Assembly: GCF_025060895.1 (NCBI RefSeq)
Contig: NZ_JANZKV010000149.1
Location: forward strand, 17,074 to 58,736
DNA: 41,663 bases
Direction: 5' to 3'
Source: Stieleria sedimenti
Lineage (GTDB): Bacteria > Planctomycetota > Planctomycetia > Pirellulales > Pirellulaceae
Shown here: positions 1-8,085 of the stretch, piece by piece
Layout of the letters: every line of letters starts with the position of its first letter
Position numbering within the stretch: the first letter of the stretch is position 1
The notes under the pieces: model-generated
Seen by the model: only the letters and a program-made list of their open reading frames with translations
What the model was told of the DNA's origin: nothing
Database searches by the model: none
Position numbers and translations under genes: made by a program

Positions 1-100
1 CACACCAACGTTTATACCCGCGTCATTCCGATCAGACGCTTTTATTCCGCACGATCCTTTGATCGCAAACTCCAACGTGCCGAGCCAACCAGAGCAAATC

Positions 101-3100
101 ATGAACAAGAAACCCGACTCCTTCAGCAACGCCTGTTGCGGTGGCACCACTTCCTGCGGTCCGGCCGCGACGGGGCGGCGCGATTTCGTCAAAGCGTCCG
201 GGCTCACCGCCGCGATGCTGATGGCCGGGCGGATGAATGTCATGGCGGGGCCGTTTGCCAACGAAGACTTTGAGCAGATCATTCCCTCGGACAAGAAGCT
301 CAGCAAAGAGTGGATCGAAAGTCTGTACGCCCGGGGCGAGCCGCTCCGCGCAACCGGCGCGGACTTGAAATTCATCGGCATGCCCATCAACGGCATCTGC
401 ACCGGTCAAGTCTATCTGGGAGGTGACGGCCGGCTTTGGTACTGGAATCTGGACGGGAACAGAGACGCCAAACAGATCGGCAGCGGTCCCCGGTTCACCG
501 ATCCGGACACGATGCATTCCCCCATGGACCAGGGGTTCGCGTTGGAGGTCGACTCCGGCGGTGAAAAGCGGATCATCACCCTGGATTCCAACGGCTTTGA
601 AGACGTGGTCTTCACCAATCGGTATCCGATGGCGCAGGTGACATATGCCGATGCGGCGTGTCCGGTGCGCGTCGAACTGGAAGCCTACACCCCCTTCATC
701 CCACTCAACCGCGACGATTCCAGCTACCCCGTGATCGTGATGCGTTACACGATCAAGAACATTTCCGATCAAGTCCAACAGACGGCGATCGCGGGTTGGG
801 TTGAAAACTTCTCCAACTTCAGAAGCGGACAGGGAAAGAACGCGATCCGGTTGAGCCGGTATCGTCAACGGGATGGACTGTCCGCCGTGGAATTGTGGGC
901 GAAACCGGCCGCCGAAGACAGTCGCCCCGAACAATCCGTCGTGTTTGCTGATTTCGAGGCAGGCGATTACGGCGACTGGAAAGTGCAAGGAGACGCCTTT
1001 GGCGAGGCGCCGGCGTCGGGCGGGCGTACGATTCAGAAATTGTCAGGATTCAAGGGCCAGGGCTTGGTGAATTCCTGGACCGGGAGCGACGAACTCCAGG
1101 GCAAACTGATCTCGCCCGAATTCAAAATCGAACAACCCTATCTCAATTTTTTGATTGGCGGCGGACGCGACGAGAAGAAGCTGAACATCAGCTTGTGGGT
1201 TGATGGGAAAAAGGTTCGGTCCGCGGCGGGCAAGCAATCCGACGCCATGGCCTGGGCCGGCTGGAATGTTGCCGGGCTGGTCGGCAAGCAGGCACACCTT
1301 GAAATCTTGGATGCCTCGTCGCACGGATGGGGACACATCGACATCGATCATATCGTGTTCTCGACCCATCCTCCCAAACAACAACCCGAGTCGTCGTTGG
1401 AACGTGCGACGGATTTCGGCTCCATCGCGTTGGGGCTGCTGGGGAATGAAGCACCGGACCTGGTGGATATCAGGCGATCCGAACCGGGCACATCGGGTCT
1501 TTTTGCTTCCAGCCGTCCGAACGCGAAACATGACGAGCTCTACCAAAGACCCTTTAATGAGCGTGGATTCGCCTCCATGGGACGTCGTCTGACGCTCCAA
1601 CCCGGCGAAGAACAAACCGTTTGCTTTACGTTGTCCTGGCGTTTTCCGAATGCGAACTACGTCACGACGTTCGGACGCAAGCCGGGCGATCACGACATCA
1701 ACTTTTATTCCACCTTGTGGCCGACCGCGGTCGATGCCGCGGGCGCGGTGGCGGTCCGGGAAACAGAACTGCATGAGACGACGCGGACGTGGGTCGAAAC
1801 CTGGTACGATTCCACGCTGCCCTACTGGTTGTTGGAACGAACGTTCGTCACGTTGAATTGTATGCAGACCCAGGTGGCTGAGCGTTTGGCGCTGCAGGAC
1901 GGCATGTACAACCTGGACGAAGGGGTGAATTGCTGTCCCGGAAACTGCACGCACGTCTGGCAATACGCCCAAGGGTTGGCGCGGGTCTTTCCGGTCATCG
2001 AACGCGAATCCCGCGACAAGGTGGAATACGGCAAGGGGTTCAGACCGAACGATGGTTCGATCAACTTCCGCCATTCGATCAGCCAGTTCAACGATGCCAT
2101 CGACGGTCAATGCGGCACGATCCTTCGCGTCCTGCGCGAGAGTCAGATGACCACCGACTACCGCTTCCTGGAAAGCATTTGGGATCGCACCCGGCTTTCC
2201 ATGGAATACGTGATTCGCAAATGGGACCCCGATGGTGACGGGCTGTTGGCGGGCGCCCAGCACAACACGCTCGACGAGCCCTGGTTCGGGCAGGTGCATT
2301 GGCTGATCAATCTGTACCACGCCGCGCTCAAGGCATCCGCAGTGATGGCACGACAAATGAAACAGCCCGCGGTCGCCGAGCGCTATGAGAGCATCGTCGC
2401 CAACGGCACACCGAAGATGGTCGACATGCTCTGGAACGAGCAGTACGGCCACTTCATTCACAAGCCGGGCCCGGGCAAAGCGGAACAGCACGGTTCCACC
2501 AACGGTTGCCATATCGACCAAGTCCTCGGCGAATTCTGGCTCTGGAATGTGGGCCTGGACCGAGTGCTGCCGCAAGACAAGATCCGTCGCACGTTGGAAT
2601 CGCTCTGGACCTATAATTTTGCTCCCAACGTGGGCGATTTCCGAAAAGTCATGACCGATGGGCGTTGGTACGCGGTCGAGGGCAATGCGGGACTGATCAT
2701 GTGTTCGTTTCCGCATGGGAAGATCGAACCCAAGAGCGGCAAGAAAAACTATGCCGGATATTTGAATGAATGCATGACCGGATTCGAGTGGCAGGTCGCC
2801 GCCCACATGATCTGGGAAGGGTTGGTCGAAAAGGGCCTGGCGATCGGCAAGGCGATCTACGATCGATATCTGCCGAAAGACCGCAACCCGTACAACGAAA
2901 TCGAATGCAGCGACCACTATGCCCGCGCGATGGCGAGTTACAGCGCGTTCATGGCCGTCTGTGGATACCGCTACGACGGACCGGAAGGCAAACTCGCCTT
3001 CGGGCCACGCATGCAGCAGGACAACTTCCGTGCCGCATTTACGACCGCGGAAGGCTGGGGCCGCTTCCAGCAAACCGTCGTTCGCGGCCTTCAAACCGGA

Positions 3101-3307
3101 TCGATCGAACTGCGATACGGACAGCTTGAACTGCGGGAACTGGCGTTCGATCAGGTCGACCGAACCAGTGCCAGTCGAGCGGAGGTCACGCTCGACGATC
3201 AACCAACGACCGTTCGCTTTCATCCCGAGTCGGGACGGTACGTGGTGCGTTTCCCGGAAAGTCTCCGCATGAAAGCAGGTCAGCACTTACGCGTACGATT
3301 TCTCTAG
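101..3307 (+). CDS. Tat-exported GH116-family glycoside hydrolase with inserted levanase-type module
   Basis: Probable exported beta-glycosidase of family GH116 (relatives of GBA2 and bacterial beta-glucosidases/xylosidases); the substrate cannot be read from sequence. The ATG at 101 is preferred over an in-frame TTG at 59 because it gives a compact leader. That leader has a twin-arginine motif (TGRRDFVKASG, RR at 26-27) and a hydrophobic stretch, so Tat export is likely. The N-terminal beta domain is interrupted at about 280-424 by a module starting FADFEAGDYGDWKVQGDAFG and ending GHIDIDHIVF. This resembles the beta-sandwich at the N-terminus of GH32 levanases. The C-terminal (alpha/alpha)6-like domain has the proposed nucleophile Glu at about 607 (NLDEG) and acid/base Asp at about 725 (NTLDEPW), placed by analogy with GBA2. 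The length, 1068 aa, exceeds simple GH116 enzymes because of the insert. It stands alone, followed by a palindromic terminator-like repeat. GH116 assignment is strong; the insert's function is inference. Confidence 0.88.
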   Translation: MNKKPDSFSNACCGGTTSCGPAATGRRDFVKASGLTAAMLMAGRMNVMAGPFANEDFEQIIPSDKKLSKEWIESLYARGEPLRATGADLKFIGMPINGICTGQVYLGGDGRLWYWNLDGNRDAKQIGSGPRFTDPDTMHSPMDQGFALEVDSGGEKRIITLDSNGFEDVVFTNRYPMAQVTYADAACPVRVELEAYTPFIPLNRDDSSYPVIVMRYTIKNISDQVQQTAIAGWVENFSNFRSGQGKNAIRLSRYRQRDGLSAVELWAKPAAEDSRPEQSVVFADFEAGDYGDWKVQGDAFGEAPASGGRTIQKLSGFKGQGLVNSWTGSDELQGKLISPEFKIEQPYLNFLIGGGRDEKKLNISLWVDGKKVRSAAGKQSDAMAWAGWNVAGLVGKQAHLEILDASSHGWGHIDIDHIVFSTHPPKQQPESSLERATDFGSIALGLLGNEAPDLVDIRRSEPGTSGLFASSRPNAKHDELYQRPFNERGFASMGRRLTLQPGEEQTVCFTLSWRFPNANYVTTFGRKPGDHDINFYSTLWPTAVDAAGAVAVRETELHETTRTWVETWYDSTLPYWLLERTFVTLNCMQTQVAERLALQDGMYNLDEGVNCCPGNCTHVWQYAQGLARVFPVIERESRDKVEYGKGFRPNDGSINFRHSISQFNDAIDGQCGTILRVLRESQMTTDYRFLESIWDRTRLSMEYVIRKWDPDGDGLLAGAQHNTLDEPWFGQVHWLINLYHAALKASAVMARQMKQPAVAERYESIVANGTPKMVDMLWNEQYGHFIHKPGPGKAEQHGSTNGCHIDQVLGEFWLWNVGLDRVLPQDKIRRTLESLWTYNFAPNVGDFRKVMTDGRWYAVEGNAGLIMCSFPHGKIEPKSGKKNYAGYLNECMTGFEWQVAAHMIWEGLVEKGLAIGKAIYDRYLPKDRNPYNEIECSDHYARAMASYSAFMAVCGYRYDGPEGKLAFGPRMQQDNFRAAFTTAEGWGRFQQTVVRGLQTGSIELRYGQLELRELAFDQVDRTSASRAEVTLDDQPTTVRFHPESGRYVVRFPESLRMKAGQHLRVRFL

Positions 3308-3348
3308 AAGCCTCATCCTCGTCGCCGGGCCAAACCGCCTATTCCCCC

Positions 3349-3371
3349 AAAAAGGTGTCGGACACCTTTTT
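3349..3371. repeat. 23-bp perfect palindrome, copy 1 (terminator-like)
   Basis: Arms AAAAAGGTGTC and GACACCTTTTT around a central G. As RNA this folds to a 10-bp stem with a 3-nt loop and ends in a T run, so it could stop transcription from either side. It lies 42 nt after the GH116 stop codon. An identical copy is at 19149-19171. The exact identity of two distant copies suggests a dispersed repeat family, perhaps recruited as terminators. Confidence 0.75.
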
Positions 3372-3484
3372 CGCTCGGTGGACTCCTCTGGATGGGCTCC
3401 CGTCGGGTTTGCTAGTTTCGCGAAGGTGCAGTGTTGCAGGACGCACCAGTGCGGCGATTTCTCGCGGACCGGAGGAGAAACCTA

Positions 3485-4786
3485 TTGGGCGATTACGATC
3501 AACATCCCGGTGGCGGCTTCAGCAGCGTCGATGGGTACAACGACCCGGCGGGCTCGCAAGCCGAAGCAATGCGGCAGATGCAGGAAGACGAGCTGCGTCG
3601 GCAGCAGCAGGAACAAGCCGCATGGGATGCCGCTGCGCAGTCGGAGGCCGCGTGCAGCCAACCCGACTTTGGCGACCAGAGCGACGCCGGTGGCCGACCG
3701 AAGGCGAACGCGAAACAAACCAAGGCGGCGAGAACCAAGCCCAAATCGAATCCGCCCCCGGCGACGCCAACGGACCCGGTGAGCCCCGGTTTTGCAATCC
3801 TTGGATTCGTCCTGGCGGGCGGCTGGGGGATGGGGCTGCTGGAAGACGACGGTCGCTGGTTCGGCGGGCTCGTCACCGGTCTGATCGGAGCCTACGTCGC
3901 GGGCCATTACCACAAGGTGCTGATCGCAGCATCCATGGTCGGAGGCGGCTGGTGGTTCTTGAGTCAGTACGAACCATCCCATCCGCAGCGGGCCGAAACC
4001 GTGTCCACGGTCGATACCGCTCCTGCCGTACGGCCCAGCCGCCCAGCTCGAGAAATGGTCCAGACGCCGCAACCCCAAACGCCGGAGCAGGAGGTCGCGG
4101 CGCTGCCCCCCTATCCCAAAACACCGACGATCTTGCTTCGCCCTCACCAGACCTTGAGCACCGACCCGTCGCGGATGCGTGCGTTGCAAAACGCAATGTT
4201 CGACTTCGAAGCGCGGACCGGCAAATCATTCTTGAGTGAGCATCGATCGATGAAACGGGCCACGCGAACGCACTATGACTACTTTCCACGGTATTCCGGC
4301 GGCGAGCTCCAGGAGGGCAGCGAAACGATTCCCCAGCTCCAGCCGATCCAAGGGGTTTGGGAGTACCAAAGTCCGCAGCTATGGGAACTCGATTTGATCG
4401 CCACCGTCGATCAACACTTTCTCTTCAACACCACGCGCGCTGACGGCACCGTTCGCGAAGGGGTCTTCCGCACCTACTCCGGTGACGGACTGTGCTACAA
4501 GCCGATGACACGTCCGCTTCGCCGCCGAGGAGACAAGCACGAAGTGTTTCAATTGCCGGTGCGGGGCGGTCAGGTTTGGCGTGACTTCGCGAGATCGGTC
4601 TACCATGCCAAAACCGACGCAGAACTATTAGCGCTCGACCCGTTTAACCAGACGATCGCACACACGCACAAGAAAACCGCCGAGGCGAGAGCGATGTACG
4701 AATCGAACAAACGCATGGTCGATGGTCTGCGCCAAGCCTCTCTGCCGGTCGCCCGAGCGGCATGGAAATTACGATCAGACCGATAG
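3485..4786 (+). CDS. Hypothetical membrane protein
   Basis: Not recognised. A TTG start at 3485 is chosen because GGAGG at 3471-3475 lies nine bases upstream; a GTG at 3431 is also in frame but has no ribosome binding site. The 433-residue product begins with a Gly/Asp-rich stretch and a Gln/Glu-rich, probably coiled-coil segment (about 27-55). A Lys/Pro-rich linker follows. Then come about three closely spaced hydrophobic segments (about 101-119, 125-141, 143-160) rich in Gly and Trp. The remaining 270 residues are soluble, with a second Pro-rich linker and a folded-looking domain containing FLFNTTRADGTVREG and FRTYSGDGLCYKP. This suggests a small membrane anchor with one exported or cytoplasmic C-terminal domain. 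It has no obvious operon partner; the next gene has its own promoter. Confidence 0.7.
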   Translation: MGDYDQHPGGGFSSVDGYNDPAGSQAEAMRQMQEDELRRQQQEQAAWDAAAQSEAACSQPDFGDQSDAGGRPKANAKQTKAARTKPKSNPPPATPTDPVSPGFAILGFVLAGGWGMGLLEDDGRWFGGLVTGLIGAYVAGHYHKVLIAASMVGGGWWFLSQYEPSHPQRAETVSTVDTAPAVRPSRPAREMVQTPQPQTPEQEVAALPPYPKTPTILLRPHQTLSTDPSRMRALQNAMFDFEARTGKSFLSEHRSMKRATRTHYDYFPRYSGGELQEGSETIPQLQPIQGVWEYQSPQLWELDLIATVDQHFLFNTTRADGTVREGVFRTYSGDGLCYKPMTRPLRRRGDKHEVFQLPVRGGQVWRDFARSVYHAKTDAELLALDPFNQTIAHTHKKTAEARAMYESNKRMVDGLRQASLPVARAAWKLRSDR

Positions 4787-5129
4787 TATGTTCAGACCAG
4801 TAGTCTCTTGTTGGTAGCACCCAGCTCTTTCCCAAAACTTCTCTCAGGTCTTCTATCGCCAGGGGCGCGATTCGCCATGCGGCGAACACTGTCCGCTCAA
4901 CGGTCAACTTGACCGCCTCTCCATCACGATTGTCTCCAAACGACGTTTGCCAGCGGTTGAAAGAGGAGCAGCCGTGGATGCGTTCGATATCGGCATGCCC
5001 CCGCAAAACGCGGCGCCTTTGACGCCGCACTGGCGTGATGCACTCCGTTTTGGCATTCACTTTGCATCGTCTCCTGTTACCGGAATTACAGCGGGCGATT
5101 CCGTTTCCATCCTCAAAAAGGAGACCAAA
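4787..5129. other. Spacer with sigma-54 promoter and possible antisense gene remnant
   Basis: No intact gene is seen here. The 3' part carries the sigma-54 promoter and ribosome binding site of the next gene. On the minus strand, about 4997 down to 4776 reads in one open frame with a protein-like composition (for example TVERTVFAAWRIAPLAIED) but has no start of its own and no recognisable family. It may be a gene remnant or chance. Confidence 0.4.
5051..5066 (+). promoter_or_regulatory. Sigma-54 (RpoN) promoter
   Basis: TGGCAT, five bases (TCACT), then TTGCA. This matches the -24/-12 consensus TGGCAC-N5-TTGCW with one mismatch and exact spacing of the invariant GG and GC. Transcription would start near 5076, giving a leader of about 54 nt before the ATG at 5130. 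Sigma-54 promoters need an activator ATPase; no activator gene is in this window. Confidence 0.75.
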
Positions 5130-6197
5130 ATGAATACTACCAAGAAACGCATGCTCTTTTCTGCCGCACTCGCCGCCGCCTTTGCGATCCCTGTCGCAGG
5201 CGCCCGCGCCGATGAATTCGGTAGCAATACACCGCATTACGAAGATGACGCATGGTACGACGTCAGCGAATGGTTTGACGGCAACGACTACAACCCCACC
5301 GATGAAGCGATCGGCCGCTGGGATGATGAGGTCTTCGACTTCGCCGACAACGCAACCAGCACTGACTCGGACAACGATCGCGGTCTGTTCTATGGTGACT
5401 ACGGTTACAACGACGACACCGAATCCGATTGGTTCTACGACTATTACGACGACGGGTACAGCTACTGGGGCAACCGTTACTTCGCCAACTATTACGACAT
5501 GAACGATGATGGACTGTACGACGCATACGCCTCGTACGTTGACACCGACGGTGACGGGTTCTACGAGGAGTTCAATTACTACGCGTTTGAATCAGAATCC
5601 GATGGCCAAGACAACTCAAAAGAGCAGGCCAAGAATCAGCAGAAGGAACTGAAATCGGATCAAATGAGCGTTTCTGGCAACGTCGCGGAAACCAAGACGG
5701 TGCAAGTGCGAGACCGCGAACACCTGGTCGCGATGGTCAATACCAAGCAAGGAAATTCACTCGCGGTTGACCTTGGACCGGCCCAAAAAGAAACCTCGCT
5801 TCAAAAGGGCGACCCTTTAACCGCGTCCGGTCATCGATTGAAGGTCGGCGACAAGTCGATCCTGGTGGCCAGCGATGCGTCGACGAAAAACGGTAGCGTG
5901 CAGATCGATCGCCACGGCAAAAAGTACGAGGGAACGATCGAAAAGACGAAGACCATCGACATCCGCGGAGTCAAGCACACGTTGGCCAAGGTCAATACGT
6001 CTGACGGAAAGACGATGATGGTTGACTTGGGCCCCGCCCAAAACCGCCAGTCAACATTGACGAACGGTGCTCAGATCACCGTTCAGGGCGTGCCGCTGAA
6101 GGTGAACGATCGAGTCGTCTTGATGGCCCGAAAGATCACGCAGAATGGAAAATCGACCGAAATCGATCGCCAGATGCCCAACTCCAGCACCAGCTGA
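5130..6197 (+). CDS. Secreted acidic Tyr/Asp-rich protein with EF-hand-like loops and two tandem beta-barrel-like repeats
   Basis: Unrecognised exported protein of 355 aa. The ATG at 5130 is preceded by AAGGAG (5118-5123) at ideal spacing. It begins a clear Sec signal peptide (residues 1-27, cleavage near AGARA/DEF). Residues 28-160 are extremely rich in Asp, Tyr, Trp and Asn. They include two EF-hand-like calcium loops, DMNDDGLYDAY (123) and DTDGDGFYEEF (138). A Gln/Lys linker follows. Then come two copies of a domain of about 65 residues (about 182-247 and 268-334). They share T-K-T-[VI]-x-[VI]-R near the start, VDLGPAQ in the middle and LKVxDxxxLxA at the end, reminiscent of small OB-fold barrels. 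It is driven by the sigma-54 promoter at 5051. A calcium-binding surface or matrix protein is plausible, but the function is unknown. Confidence 0.85.
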   Translation: MNTTKKRMLFSAALAAAFAIPVAGARADEFGSNTPHYEDDAWYDVSEWFDGNDYNPTDEAIGRWDDEVFDFADNATSTDSDNDRGLFYGDYGYNDDTESDWFYDYYDDGYSYWGNRYFANYYDMNDDGLYDAYASYVDTDGDGFYEEFNYYAFESESDGQDNSKEQAKNQQKELKSDQMSVSGNVAETKTVQVRDREHLVAMVNTKQGNSLAVDLGPAQKETSLQKGDPLTASGHRLKVGDKSILVASDASTKNGSVQIDRHGKKYEGTIEKTKTIDIRGVKHTLAKVNTSDGKTMMVDLGPAQNRQSTLTNGAQITVQGVPLKVNDRVVLMARKITQNGKSTEIDRQMPNSSTS

Positions 6198-6295
6198 TTT
6201 AAAACTCGTTGACGAACATCCGCTTCGAATCGCTTGCGGTGACACCCGTCACTCGATTGGAAGCCACATCGATACAGGACGTGAAATCAACACGT

Positions 6296-6356
6296 GTCGC
6301 CGTTCGCTCTCGCGAAGCGAGTGCTCTTTCGCGATGTTTGTGGAGCAAACGGCGAC
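6296..6356. repeat. Imperfect inverted-repeat element
   Basis: The outer arms GTCGCCGTTCGCTC (6296-6309) and GAGCAAACGGCGAC (6343-6356) pair over 14 positions with one mismatch. The interior contains TCGCGAAGCGA and TTTCGCGA, which can form an inner stem. It lies in the spacer before the C39-like gene and looks like a REP-type palindromic element. Confidence 0.5.
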
Positions 6357-6465
6357 GACGACTCAGACCTGGGTCACGTCGTAAAGAGGACGCGATCCAG
6401 TTCGTTGTTTCGGCTTAAACGACTCGATTTCTTCTCTACCGAATTCCACCTACCGAACCGGGTCG

Positions 6466-7317
6466 ATGGCAACTGATCTCTTCGTCGCGATTGTGGTGAT
6501 GTCCGTTGTCTCACTCGGCAGCGGCTTGCTGGCGGGTCTGTACGCCTACTCAGACAAAGGGCAACGGACGACCGCAAGCCTTGCGATCGCAGTCCTGGCG
6601 ACAGTGATTTTTCTCTTTTATGCTTCGGGGCAACTGTTCTGGGCACGGTTTGTTCCATCGTCGGCGGCCATCATCTACACGAACCTCGCCGCCATCTTTG
6701 CAGCTCTGGCAGCCGGGTGGGCTTGGCGATTACCGAACATGACCGCTTGGCGGCAGATGATCATGTCGGTCCTTCTCGCCGCCGGCTCGTTGTCGGCGAT
6801 CACCTGGCCGCTCCTGTCGATCGCGCTGCGACCGCCACCCGCTGGAGGCGATCGATGGAAGAACGGAGTCGCGCTGCAAACTTCCTGGGCAACTTGTAGC
6901 CCGGCTGCCGTGGCAACGTTGTTTCGAGCGGAGGGAATCGCTGTAAGCGAGTCCGAGATGATTCCACTGTGCTTGACCGATTCCAGCGGCACACCGACTC
7001 TGGGCCTCTATCGCGGCGTCAAACTCATTGCCGCAGAAAACGATCGTGAATTGAAAATCGTTGGCGGCACGATCGATGACTTGCTGAGTGAAGACGACTG
7101 GCCGGTCTTGCTGGCCGTCGAATTGCCCTACGGCGTCGATGACCGTCGCTATGTCGAACAATGGGGCTGGATTCCCGGGATGGGGCATTCGGTCGTCGCG
7201 CTGGGCCGAGGCCCGACGGGCGGCCTGTTGATCGGCGACCCATCCGCCGGACTCGAGCAATGGTCCAAGACTGACCTGGATGTGCTCTGGCACGGTGTCG
7301 GGCTACGTGTCAAGTGA
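6466..7317 (+). CDS. Membrane-anchored C39-like cysteine peptidase
   Basis: Probable integral-membrane peptidase of the C39 (double-glycine peptidase) fold, 283 aa. The N-terminal half has about four hydrophobic helices (about 5-28, 38-60, 66-87, 98-120). The C-terminal half carries a papain-like active-site set: Gln138 and Cys144 in LQTSWATCSPAA, His241 in GMGHSVVALGR, and Asp258 in LIGDPSAG. These are the Gln-Cys-His-Asp arrangement of C39 domains. Unlike bacteriocin exporters there is no ABC ATPase domain or neighbour, so the helices serve only as anchor. In the classical family C39 cleaves leader peptides at Gly-Gly; the substrate here is unknown. The start ATG has no strong Shine-Dalgarno sequence. 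It follows the acidic secreted protein on the same strand after 268 nt, so co-transcription is uncertain. Confidence 0.78.
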   Translation: MATDLFVAIVVMSVVSLGSGLLAGLYAYSDKGQRTTASLAIAVLATVIFLFYASGQLFWARFVPSSAAIIYTNLAAIFAALAAGWAWRLPNMTAWRQMIMSVLLAAGSLSAITWPLLSIALRPPPAGGDRWKNGVALQTSWATCSPAAVATLFRAEGIAVSESEMIPLCLTDSSGTPTLGLYRGVKLIAAENDRELKIVGGTIDDLLSEDDWPVLLAVELPYGVDDRRYVEQWGWIPGMGHSVVALGRGPTGGLLIGDPSAGLEQWSKTDLDVLWHGVGLRVK

Positions 7318-7508
7318 CCGGTATGGATGGATTCGCCCCGAACACCGAAGCGAGTGACGTGGTTTCCTGGAAACGATGCGGGTCATTTTTCGCAATGACG
7401 GTGCTTGAACGAAAGTGATTTGTACGACAAACTCTATGCCGAGGTGCAGGATCGCATGAGCGTCTCTCCTGCCTCATCTTTTCTGGTTTGACGAATCAAG
7501 GCGGGCAA

Positions 7509-8033
7509 ATGGAACACGCGAGCATGGATAACGAGAACGCGCCAGAACCCGTCGCCCACCAAACAGGGAAAACACGAACGCGGTGGCTTTCCTACGGATT
7601 GATCTTGTTGAGTGTGTTGGTGGGCATCTTGATCGGTGTCGGCAGCTTTACGTTCGGGTATGGCAAGGGCGCAAGTTATCTGAGCAACGACCCGCAGACC
7701 TGTGTCAATTGTCACGTGATGCAGGACCACTTTGATTCTTGGCAACACTCCAGCCACCACCATGTTGCCGTCTGCAACGATTGCCATTTACCCCACGATG
7801 CGATCGGTAAATGGGTGACCAAAGCGGACAACGGGTTCTTTCACTCGCTGGCGTTCACCGTCGGGGACTACAAAAACCCGATCCAAATCAAGCCCCGCAA
7901 CAAACGAGTCACCCAAAGCACGTGTATTTCGTGCCATCGAGATTTCGTCCACTCGATGCTTCCGGTGGCTGCCGAAGCAGAGACTCAGTCTTGTGTTCAC
8001 TGTCACGCCGACGTCGGGCACGTCCTTCGCTAA
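7509..8033 (+). CDS. nrfH: Cytochrome c nitrite reductase small subunit NrfH
   Basis: Membrane-anchored tetraheme cytochrome c of the NapC/NrfH family. It oxidises quinol and passes electrons to NrfA on the outer face of the membrane. The product (174 aa) has one hydrophobic helix at about 28-50, then four heme motifs: CVNCH (65-69), CNDCH (89-93), CISCH (139-143) and CVHCH (162-166). The first is followed by Val-Met (CXXCHXM); Met71 corresponds to the unusual methionine ligand of heme 1 in NrfH. The ATG at 7509 is chosen, with a weak purine-rich site just upstream; TTG at 7488 and ATG at 7524 are alternatives. nrfA begins 52 nt downstream on the same strand. No FNR-type palindrome was seen upstream. 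Confidence 0.93.
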   Translation: MEHASMDNENAPEPVAHQTGKTRTRWLSYGLILLSVLVGILIGVGSFTFGYGKGASYLSNDPQTCVNCHVMQDHFDSWQHSSHHHVAVCNDCHLPHDAIGKWVTKADNGFFHSLAFTVGDYKNPIQIKPRNKRVTQSTCISCHRDFVHSMLPVAAEAETQSCVHCHADVGHVLR

Positions 8034-8085
8034 CGTTCACCATCCACCTTTTACTTCCCGATCCTTTCCCCCCGGTCCTGTTGAG

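Noticed and set aside
1043-3286. 747-codon open frame on the minus strand
   Set aside because: It lies entirely antisense to the GH116 gene, has no family motifs, and is the expected shadow of GC-rich coding DNA.
3355-4239. Open frame starting inside the 23-bp palindrome
   Set aside because: Arg/Ser-rich out-of-frame reading of the membrane-protein gene, without ribosome binding site.
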